Assembly: GCA_048636595.1 (NCBI GenBank)
Contig: JAIVWI010000039.1
Coordinates: 1-19,426, forward strand
Direction of reading: 5' to 3'
Source of the DNA: JAJRRA01 sp048636595
Lineage (GTDB): Bacteria; Pseudomonadota; Gammaproteobacteria; Xanthomonadales; SZUA-36
DNA: 19,426 bases
Under the pieces are notes generated by a model. It saw only the letters and a list, made by a program, of their open reading frames with translations, did not search any database and was not told the origin of the DNA. The position numbers were made by a program, and so were the translations under genes. Shown piece after piece: positions 1 through 5,501 of this stretch; within the stretch, counting starts at the first letter, position 1; every line of letters begins with the position of its first letter.

Positions 1-153
1 GGTGAGGCAACCGCATTTTACTTGCAGCGCATGGCGCAGAAATATGATATTGCCATCAGTCGCATTGCCCATGGAGTTCCACTGGGAGGGGAACTCGAGT
101 ATACGGACCAATCCACCATTGCCCACGCATTTGCAAGCCGGCAAAGAGTGTAA
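1..153 (+). CDS. recR: Recombination protein RecR, C-terminal fragment
   Basis: The open frame running in from the left edge encodes the last 50 residues of RecR and ends at TAA 151-153. The family C-terminus is visible: a helix with YLQRMAQKYDI, then SRIAHGVPLGGELEYTDQ, then a short tail ending in RQRV. The RIAHGVP.GGELE block matches the end of the RecR Toprim region and following strand in E. coli. RecR works with RecO (and RecF) to load RecA onto SSB-coated gaps. The N-terminal helix-hairpin-helix and zinc finger lie outside the window. The stop codon is one base before the GTG start of sbcB, so the two genes are probably co-transcribed and translationally coupled. Identification is from remembered family sequence. 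Confidence 0.93.
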   Translation, partial: GEATAFYLQRMAQKYDIAISRIAHGVPLGGELEYTDQSTIAHAFASRQRV

Positions 154-154
154 C

Positions 155-1606
155 GTGCTCTCCTCATTCCTCTGGCATGACTATGAAACTTTCGGCGCAC
201 GGCCGATGACTGACCGTCCGTCACAGTTTGCAGCACAACGAACCGATGCCGGGCTCAACTGCATCGGTGACCCGGTGGTTTGGTACTGCTCGCCGGCAGA
301 CGATGTGTTGCCGCACCCAATGGCCTGCCTGATTACCGGTATCACACCGCAGGAAGCGCGGCGAAAGGGTGTGACTGAAGCCCTGTTTGCACAGAACATC
401 CTGGACGAGATGATGCAGCCCGGCACCTGCAGCGTTGGTTATAACAGCATTCGTTTCGACGACACGGTCACGCGAAACCTGCTGTACCGTAATTTGCATG
501 ATCCCTATGAGCGTGAATACAAAAACGGCAATACCCGCTGGGATCTGATTGATCTCGCACGCATGTACTATGCCTTGCGCCCGGATGAAATCCAGTGGCC
601 GATGCACGAAGCCGGTAAACCCAGTTTTCGTCTCGAAGATCTGAGCGCCGCGAATGATATTGCGCATGAAGGTGCACACGACGCACTGGCGGATGTACGC
701 GCCACCATCGACCTCGCACGATTATTCAGGAAAATCCAGCCGCGCCTGTTTGAATGGGGGCTGAGCCTGCGGAATCAGAAACAGGTTATGGACCTGCTGG
801 ACCCGGTTGATCCCAGGCCGCTGCTGCACACGTCTTCAAGGATACCGGCAACCCGTGGTTGCACAACCCTGGTGTTGCCGCTTGCCGTAATGCCCGACCG
901 GCCCAAATCAGTGATTGTTTTCGACCTGATGGCCGATCCTGCTCCGCTCATCCAGCAGCCTGCTGAAGTGATTCACGACCTGGTGTTCACGGCGGCGGCA
1001 GATATGCCGGAAGAAGTTGAGAGACTGCCGCTGAAGGCGATTCACAGTAATCACGTACCCATGGTGGCGCCAGCCGCTACGCTTAAAGGCGTAGATCTGC
1101 AACGAATTCAACTGGATCCTGATCGGTGCCGCGAGCATGCCGCCAGGTTGATTGCATCCCTGGCATCGATCCGGCATAAAGTAGTGGAGGTGTTTTCCAC
1201 TTCATACGCAGATAGTCCGGAAACGAACGATCCCGACCTTATGATTTACAGTGGCGGGTTTTTCTCACCGGCCGACAGGCACTTGATGAAAAAGGTTCTC
1301 GAGGTGCCTGCGAATAAACTCGGCGGTCATTCGTGGTCCTTCCAGGATAAGCGCTTGCACTCGATGTTGTTCCGTTACCGGGCAAGAAATTATCCCGATA
1401 CGCTTTCGATGGAAGAGGCAGACCTGTGGAAGAAAGACCGCAAGGCGAGGCTGATCGAAGCGCGGGATTCTGCGTATTTTACCCTCCGGGATTTCAGGCA
1501 GGAAATGGCCGAAGCAAGAGAACTGAAGCAGGACGATCCGGGGGGCCAGGGGATACTGGATCAGCTCGAAGCCTGGGTGTTGGAGATTGGGCTGGAAAAT
1601 CTGTAA
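155..1606 (+). CDS. sbcB: Exodeoxyribonuclease I (ExoI)
   Basis: Predicted 483 aa, close to the 475 aa of E. coli ExoI, a 3'-5' single-strand DNA exonuclease used in mismatch repair and in trimming recombination ends. The DEDDh active site is visible: HDYETFG supplies Asp9 and Glu11, the YNSIRFDD segment the second acidic motif, and AHDALADV gives His175 and Asp180. The order and spacing match E. coli residues 15, 17, 108, 181 and 186 with a constant offset. The SH3-like and C-terminal helical parts follow, with RYRARN(Y/F)P near the end as in E. coli. The frame is open to base 2, but those upstream codons overlap recR. The GTG at 155, with AAAGAG seven bases upstream, gives the conserved N-terminus, so I place the start there. 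A strong terminator follows immediately. Confidence 0.95.
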   Translation: MLSSFLWHDYETFGARPMTDRPSQFAAQRTDAGLNCIGDPVVWYCSPADDVLPHPMACLITGITPQEARRKGVTEALFAQNILDEMMQPGTCSVGYNSIRFDDTVTRNLLYRNLHDPYEREYKNGNTRWDLIDLARMYYALRPDEIQWPMHEAGKPSFRLEDLSAANDIAHEGAHDALADVRATIDLARLFRKIQPRLFEWGLSLRNQKQVMDLLDPVDPRPLLHTSSRIPATRGCTTLVLPLAVMPDRPKSVIVFDLMADPAPLIQQPAEVIHDLVFTAAADMPEEVERLPLKAIHSNHVPMVAPAATLKGVDLQRIQLDPDRCREHAARLIASLASIRHKVVEVFSTSYADSPETNDPDLMIYSGGFFSPADRHLMKKVLEVPANKLGGHSWSFQDKRLHSMLFRYRARNYPDTLSMEEADLWKKDRKARLIEARDSAYFTLRDFRQEMAEARELKQDDPGGQGILDQLEAWVLEIGLENL

Positions 1607-1662
1607 GAGCCCGCTTGCGGGCGATTATTCAAGAGCCAATTTGCCCGCAAGCGGGCTCTTTT
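1607..1662 (+). terminator. Rho-independent terminator of sbcB, built from two REP-like palindromes
   Basis: The left arm, 1607-1622 (GAGCCCGCTTGCGGGC), is perfectly complementary to the right arm, 1643-1658, and is followed by TTTT at 1659-1662. That is a 16-bp stem with a 20-base loop starting one base after the sbcB stop. Each arm is also a small hairpin in its own right, with stem GCCCG/CGGGC around a CTTG or CAAG loop. The left arm is preceded by GTAA (1603-1606), so it reads GTAAGAG plus palindrome, like the repeats at 2738-2942 and 14254-14335. It probably derives from the same repeat family. Confidence 0.85.
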
Positions 1663-1762
1663 AAAAAATATTAATTGATGCCAGATCTGCTACTATTTTT
1701 AAGTCCGTTAAAAAGATTTTTTCAACAAGTTACAGCTACTTCCTCGATCCATTTCGACTTTT

Positions 1763-1771
1763 TTATGCACA
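1763..1771 (+). promoter_or_regulatory. DnaA box (TTATGCACA)
   Basis: Exact match to TTATNCACA, inside an AT-rich tract 170 bases before the inverted pair of boxes. Confidence 0.5.
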
Positions 1772-1940
1772 AGTGACTGATTGTCTTTATGACACATTTA
1801 TGACAGCAATTAACCCGCCTGGCTTTAATTCGAAAAATTATAAGTTATTGTATTTAAACGTTTATTTTAATGTGATCAATTTTTGATCAAACTGGAACGA
1901 TTCGTACGCCGTCTGTGACGCCGGGACTTTCCTCACAGGG

Positions 1941-1963
1941 TTATCCACAGTCTTTGTGGATAA
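1941..1963. promoter_or_regulatory. Inverted pair of perfect DnaA boxes
   Basis: TTATCCACA at 1941-1949 and its exact complement TGTGGATAA at 1955-1963 are separated by GTCTT. Both are the highest-affinity DnaA-box sequence. The palindrome starts five bases past the stop of the small gene on the minus strand. It could also form a 9-bp hairpin in that transcript, but it lacks the T-run of an intrinsic terminator. Confidence 0.6.
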
Positions 1964-1967
1964 GTTT

Positions 1968-2195
1968 TCAGGCCACGTTCAGGGATAATTGGAGCTCATT
2001 TGAACACCGGTTGATCATGGTTTTCCGGCTGCGCGCAGCCCGCTTTAAAGACCGTTTCGCGGATGGGGATACAAATTCCACATGCGTGCCATCTGAAAAC
2101 TGCAACATCCAGATTTCACGCACACTTTCACCTGGTTCTGTTACAGCCACAATCCCGCTAATCGTCCTTCCAATCAGGTCCTGGTTCGCTTTCAT
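1968..2195 (-). CDS. Small hypothetical protein, 75 aa
   Basis: I do not recognise the family. The gene looks real because AAAAGGAGTGACAA precedes the ATG, a near-ideal ribosome site, and because the protein is compositionally sensible. The N-terminal half (about residues 5-45) alternates hydrophobic and polar residues as in a small beta-fold: LIGRTISGIV, then EIWMLQFSDGTHVEFVSP. A basic segment follows (AKRSLKRAARSRK, residues 46-58), and the protein ends with SNELQLSLNVA. There is no signal peptide or membrane segment, so it should be cytoplasmic. The basic stretch would allow nucleic-acid binding, but that is only a possibility. The overlapping plus-strand frame lacks a ribosome site and is treated as a shadow. 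The gene stands alone, facing the sbcB terminator, with the DnaA-box pair just after its stop. Confidence 0.72.
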   Translation of the reverse strand: MKANQDLIGRTISGIVAVTEPGESVREIWMLQFSDGTHVEFVSPSAKRSLKRAARSRKTMINRCSNELQLSLNVA

Positions 2196-2230
2196 TTGTC
2201 ACTCCTTTTGAGAGTCATTGCCTTTGCCTG

Positions 2231-2258
2231 AATGTATTTAAACGCAGCGTGTTCTCAA
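2231..2258 (-). promoter_or_regulatory. Possible sigma-70 promoter for the 75-aa gene
   Basis: On the minus strand, TTGAGA (2258-2253) and TACATT (2236-2231) are 16 bases apart, about 35 bases upstream of the ATG. The -35 overlaps a short inverted repeat (TCTCA...TGAGA) that could be an operator. The match is moderate and unverified. Confidence 0.3.
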
Positions 2259-2403
2259 AACCTGAGAGAGTAGTTTTCCTACACAAGCTCAAGCTGTTTT
2301 CGACTATTGGCTTTTTCAATTTCCGTCTACTCTTGATCCTGCAATTGGAAGGGGCCCGACCACGGGCAATAAGATTCATCAATTGAAACAGAGGGAAACC
2401 ATT

Positions 2404-2685
2404 ATGAAATTTTTACTTACTCTACTCGCCACCTGCATGCTGGCATCCCAGGCCTGGGCCGCGGAACCAGTAAACGTCAACACCGCCTCGGTAGAGGAAT
2501 TAGCCGAGAGCCTCAATGGGATCGGTCTCAGCAAAGCGGCACTAATCGTTGAGTATCGCGATGCCAATGGTCCATTTACCCACGCCGACGAACTCGTCAA
2601 CGTAAAGGGCATCGGGGTCCGCACTGTTGACAAGAACAAGGACATGATTCTCTTGCAGGGCTCCGGAGTTCAAGCTGACAATTGA
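2404..2685 (+). CDS. ComEA-like helix-hairpin-helix protein, secreted
   Basis: 93 aa. The N-terminus is a Sec signal peptide: MKF, then a hydrophobic LLTLLATCMLA, then an AXA site with likely cleavage at QAWA|AEP (after residue 19). The mature part is one ComEA domain: VNVNTASVEEL (residues 23-33) is the signature, then LNGIGLSKAALIVEYRDANGPF and VNVKGIGVRTVDKNKD supply two helix-hairpin-helix glycine turns (GIG). Proteins of this type bind double-stranded DNA in the periplasm during natural transformation, pulling it through the outer membrane. Short gammaproteobacterial versions are often annotated only as helix-hairpin-helix proteins. The ATG at 2404 has GAGGG upstream and gives the signal peptide. 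An in-frame ATG at 2383 would spoil it. The gene is monocistronic with its own terminator; no other competence gene is nearby. Confidence 0.88.
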   Translation: MKFLLTLLATCMLASQAWAAEPVNVNTASVEELAESLNGIGLSKAALIVEYRDANGPFTHADELVNVKGIGVRTVDKNKDMILLQGSGVQADN

Positions 2686-2706
2686 TCCAGCCGACGGCAC
2701 TATTTT

Positions 2707-2735
2707 CCGGGCAAGTAATTCTTGCCCGGAGTTTT
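2707..2735 (+). terminator. Rho-independent terminator after the ComEA-like gene
   Basis: CCGGGCAAG (2707-2715) and CTTGCCCGG (2721-2729) form a perfect 9-bp stem with loop TAATT. AGTTTT follows on the plus strand. It starts 22 bases after the stop codon. Two bases past the T-run the REP array begins. Confidence 0.85.
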
Positions 2736-2737
2736 CT

Positions 2738-2942
2738 GTAAGAGGTCGCTTGCGGCCGAAGCCTTCCAAAACAGCTTGCGCCCGAGTGACAGGTGCAGGT
2801 CGCGCCCAAGGACGCTCTTACAAGAACTGTAAGAGGTCGCTTGCGGCCGAAGGGTTTTTACAACAACCTGCACCCAATTGGCCAGTGCAGTTCGCGCCCA
2901 AGGACGCTCTTACAAGAACTGTAAGAGGTCGCTTGCGGCCGA
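2738..2942. repeat. Tandem array of REP-like palindromic elements (2.5 units)
   Basis: Unit 1 is 2738-2821, unit 2 is 2829-2913 and a half unit is 2921-2942; the 7-base linker AAGAACT separates them (period 91-92 bp). Each full unit begins GTAAGAGGTCGCTTGCGGCC and ends in an inverted relative, CGCGCCCAAGGACGCTCTTAC minus the first base. Each arm can be read as GTAAGA, a 5-bp stem, and a CTTG loop. In left arms the stem is GGTCG/CGGCC (2744-2757 in unit 1); in right arms, read on the minus strand, it is GCGTC/GGCGC. The unit centres differ. The half unit stops 18 bases before the LysM gene stop. The layout resembles REP pairs (REPINs) mobilised by RAYT transposases, none of which is in the window. 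Confidence 0.8.
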
Positions 2943-2960
2943 CTGATGCAATTGGATTCC

Positions 2961-3284
2961 TTAGTCGTCCAGGCCGGGTATCAGCAGCTCCTGTCCCGGG
3001 AATATCCGGTCCGGTTGTTCCAACTGATCGGTATTGGCATCGAATATTTTCGAATACTTTGAGCCGTCGCCGTACACGGATTCAGCGATACTCCACAAGG
3101 TATCGCCTGACTGGACCGTGTAGCTGCCTTGCTCTGCTGTCGCCGTTTCGGGCTCGACGGCCGGAGCGAGCTCCTGCTCAGCCGGTTCCTCGCCCACGGG
3201 CACCGGTGCTTCAGCTGTCGTCTCGTCTGTTTCGTCCTCAGCCTTGCTGCCTAAAGCCTTTTTAAGCGAATCGAAAATGCCCAT
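2961..3284 (-). CDS. LysM domain protein, Kbp/YgaU-like without BON domain
   Basis: 107 aa. The C-terminal LysM domain spans residues 54-104: YTVQSGDTLWSIAESVYGD, then KIFDANTDQL and RIFPGQELLIPG. This closely follows the LysM of E. coli Kbp (YgaU), including the IF.AN and PGQ.L.IP motifs. The N-terminus MGIFDSLKKALG also resembles the start of that family. E. coli Kbp has a BON domain between these parts, but here there is only an acidic, proline- and alanine-rich linker (residues 15-52). There is no signal peptide, which fits cytoplasmic Kbp better than a wall hydrolase. CAGGAG lies seven bases before the ATG. It lies downstream of acs on the same strand with a 148-base gap. Binding of peptidoglycan or potassium cannot be decided from the sequence. 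Confidence 0.85.
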   Translation of the reverse strand: MGIFDSLKKALGSKAEDETDETTAEAPVPVGEEPAEQELAPAVEPETATAEQGSYTVQSGDTLWSIAESVYGDGSKYSKIFDANTDQLEQPDRIFPGQELLIPGLDD

Positions 3285-3392
3285 GTCTCTCTCCTGTAGA
3301 CCGGTCTCGTGACGGAAATTCGTTCAATACTCCAGTAAAAGTATACCTTGCCCGGCCTTTCCAGGCGCATTTACGAGTTCACGAAAGGATCA

Positions 3393-3430
3393 GGGACCCC
3401 TGGTACTCCTTGAAGGAGTATTAGGGGCCC
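3393..3430 (-). terminator. Strong two-part hairpin after acs, terminator-like
   Basis: Inner stem TACTCC (3404-3409) / GGAGTA (3415-3420) has loop TTGAA. Outer stem GGGACCCCT (3393-3401) / AGGGGCCC (3423-3430) has a single bulge. It begins two bases after the acs stop. No clear T-run follows on the minus strand, so it may stabilise the acs 3' end or attenuate read-through into the LysM gene. Confidence 0.5.
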
Positions 3431-3432
3431 TC

Positions 3433-5376
3433 CTAACGGTTCATCCGGTTCTCGATCAACTGGTTGACCACATCAGGATCAGCCAGCGTTGAGGTATCAC
3501 CCAGGTTCTCATAGTCGTTTGCAGCAATCTTGCGCAGGATACGCCGCATGATCTTGCCGGAACGGGTCTTGGGCAGGCCGGGCGCCCATTGCATCATGTC
3601 CGGTGTTGCAATTGGCCCGATTTGCTTACGCACCCACTGCCTCAATTCGGCGAGGAGTTCATCCCTTGGCTCTTCCCCGATCACCAGGGTGATATAAGCA
3701 TAGATTCCTTCGCCCTTTATGTCGTGCGGGTAGCCAACAACGGCGGCTTCGGCAACTGCCTTGTGGCTGACCAGTGCGCTTTCGATTTCCGCGGTTCCGA
3801 GCCGGTGGCCGGATACATTCAACACATCATCCACACGGCCGGTTATCCAGTAGTAACCATCTTCGTCGCGTCGCGCTCCGTCACCGGTGAAATAGGTGCC
3901 GGGAATCGTGGTGAAGTAAGTGTCGATAAATCGCTGGTGATCTCCGTACAAGGTGCGCATCTGCCCGGGCCAACTGTCCGTCAACACCAGCAGGCCATCG
4001 GTGGCGCCTTCCAGCCGCTTGCCCTTGTCATCGTACAGCGCCGGTTGTATCCCGGGCAGCGGCAGGGTAGCGGAGCCGGGCTTGAGTCCGGTGGCGCCGG
4101 GCAGGGGGCTGATCAGAATGCCGCCCGTCTCGGTCTGCCACCAGGTATCCACGATGGGACAGCGCTCTTCACCAATGACCCGGTAATACCAGTCCCAGGC
4201 CTCCGGATTGATCGGTTCGCCCACGGTGCCCAGCAATCTCAGCGATTTCCGGGACGTGGATTTTACCGGCCCGTCTCCTTCCCGCATCAGCGCGCGGATG
4301 GCCGTCGGTGCGGTGTAAAAAATGTTGACCTGGTGTTTGTCACATACTTCCCAGAAGCGGCTCGCAGTGGGATAAGTCGGTATGCCCTCGAACATCATCG
4401 TGATGGCGCCATTGGCCAGCGGCCCATAGACGATGTAGCTGTGCCCGGTTACCCAGCCTACGTCGGCCGTGCACCAGTAAATATCACCATCGTGGTAATC
4501 AAACACGATCTCATGCGTGTAGGCGGCAAAAACCAGGTAACCACCAGTGGTATGCAATACGCCCTTGGGTTTGCCGGTAGATCCGGAGGTGTACAGGATG
4601 AACAGCGGATCTTCAGCATTCATTTCCTCCACCGGGCAGTCATCAGAGACAGATTCCCATTCTTCGTGGTACCAGTAGTCTCTGCCGGGCGTCCACTGGA
4701 TATCGCCCCCGGTGTTACGCACAACCAGCACGGCGCGCAGGCTGTCCATAACGCCGTCAATGTTGCAGGCGGCATCGACATTGTCCTTCAGTGGTACGGT
4801 TCTGCCTCCACGCAGTCCCTGGTCGGCGGTGATTACGGTGTTGGAATCGCAGTCGATGATGCGGCCTGCAAGCGCATCGGGAGAAAAACCGCCGAAGACC
4901 ACGGAATGAATGGCGCCGATCCGGGCACAGGCCAGCATCGCGATGGCCGCTTCCGGGATCATCGGCATGTAAATCGTTACCCGGTCCCCCTTGGTCACGC
5001 CGATTTTTTTCAAGATATTGGCCATCCGGCACACCCGCTGGTGCAACTGGCGGTAGGAGATGTGTTCATCACGGCCCGGGTCGTCCCCTTCCCAGATAAT
5101 GGCCGTCTGATCACCGCGCTCATCGAGGTGGCGGTCAATGCAGTTGTAGCAGGCGTTCAGAACGCCATCCTCGTACCAGCGGATGTGGAGGTCGGAGCGA
5201 TCCAGGGAAACATCCTTGATCACGGTGGGGAACCGAATCCAGTCCAGGCGTTTTGCCGTGTCAGACCAGAATTGCTCGCTGTTCTCAACGGACTCCTGGT
5301 ATGTTCGTTCATATTCCTGCTGATCAATTAGCGCGGTTTGCTTGAAAGATTCGGGTACGGGATAAAGGTTGCTCAT
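3433..5376 (-). CDS. acs: Acetyl-CoA synthetase (AMP-forming)
   Basis: 647 aa, the usual length (E. coli 652). It activates acetate with ATP and CoA through acetyl-AMP, in the cytoplasm. Visible marks are the adenylate-forming P-loop YTSGSTGKPKG followed by VLHTTGGYL; YWCTADVGWVTGHSYIVYGPL typical of Acs; DTWWQTETGG of the adenine/acetate pocket; the hinge region TGRVDDVLNVSGHRLGTAEIE; and the C-terminal PKTRSGKIMRR with Lys608. That lysine is the one acetylated by Pat/AcuA-type enzymes and freed by CobB-type deacetylases in other bacteria. The ATG at 5376-5374 has AAAGG about ten bases upstream and gives the canonical MSNLYPVPESFK start. It is divergent from the patatin gene across 125 bases. 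A very long antisense frame opposite it (3589-5331) is a codon-bias shadow. Confidence 0.97.
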   Translation of the reverse strand: MSNLYPVPESFKQTALIDQQEYERTYQESVENSEQFWSDTAKRLDWIRFPTVIKDVSLDRSDLHIRWYEDGVLNACYNCIDRHLDERGDQTAIIWEGDDPGRDEHISYRQLHQRVCRMANILKKIGVTKGDRVTIYMPMIPEAAIAMLACARIGAIHSVVFGGFSPDALAGRIIDCDSNTVITADQGLRGGRTVPLKDNVDAACNIDGVMDSLRAVLVVRNTGGDIQWTPGRDYWYHEEWESVSDDCPVEEMNAEDPLFILYTSGSTGKPKGVLHTTGGYLVFAAYTHEIVFDYHDGDIYWCTADVGWVTGHSYIVYGPLANGAITMMFEGIPTYPTASRFWEVCDKHQVNIFYTAPTAIRALMREGDGPVKSTSRKSLRLLGTVGEPINPEAWDWYYRVIGEERCPIVDTWWQTETGGILISPLPGATGLKPGSATLPLPGIQPALYDDKGKRLEGATDGLLVLTDSWPGQMRTLYGDHQRFIDTYFTTIPGTYFTGDGARRDEDGYYWITGRVDDVLNVSGHRLGTAEIESALVSHKAVAEAAVVGYPHDIKGEGIYAYITLVIGEEPRDELLAELRQWVRKQIGPIATPDMMQWAPGLPKTRSGKIMRRILRKIAANDYENLGDTSTLADPDVVNQLIENRMNR

Positions 5377-5501
5377 GGGTTGGCCTTTTTGTTGATTGAT
5401 TGCGCAATTGTACAGTCAGATTTACATACTTTTCTTGTTCAGGATCAGCTGGACAGGTGTTCGTTATAAACTACCGCTTATCCATCGAGCCGGAGTTCGA
5501 A

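Larger units (their letters stand above)
1660..1967. other. AT-rich convergent gap with DnaA-box cluster (oriC/datA-like candidate)
   Basis: This stretch between the sbcB terminator and the end of the small minus-strand gene holds no credible ORF. It is much richer in A and T than its neighbours, with runs such as TTAAAAAATATTAATT and TTATTTTAATG. It contains three matches to the DnaA-box consensus TTATNCACA, listed separately, and GATC sites at 1684, 1746, 1874 and 1885, with a fifth just outside at 2013. Two of these lie in TGATCA palindromes spaced by five bases. The gap lies between converging genes, so promoter control is not the obvious role. An origin, a DnaA-titration site or a DnaA-reactivation site would fit, but none is proven, and none of the usual oriC neighbours (dnaA, dnaN, mnmG, rpmH) is present. 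Confidence 0.4.

Noticed and set aside
1915..2211. 98-codon plus frame over the small minus-strand gene
   Set aside because: No ribosome site, unlikely composition, and the opposite frame has an ideal Shine-Dalgarno. It also runs through the DnaA boxes.
2738..2942. CRISPR array
   Set aside because: Spacing is regular, but the units are palindromic pairs with inverted ends, only 2.5 copies exist, and there are no cas genes. REP-type repeats explain it better.
2750..3265. 171-codon plus frame through the REP array into the LysM region
   Set aside because: Begins inside a repeat and continues antisense to the LysM gene; rich in Arg and Pro as expected of a shadow.
3589..5331. 580-codon open frame on the plus strand opposite acs
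   Set aside because: Fully antisense to a clear acetyl-CoA synthetase, with low-complexity composition and no family match. GC-rich codon use keeps the mirror frame open.
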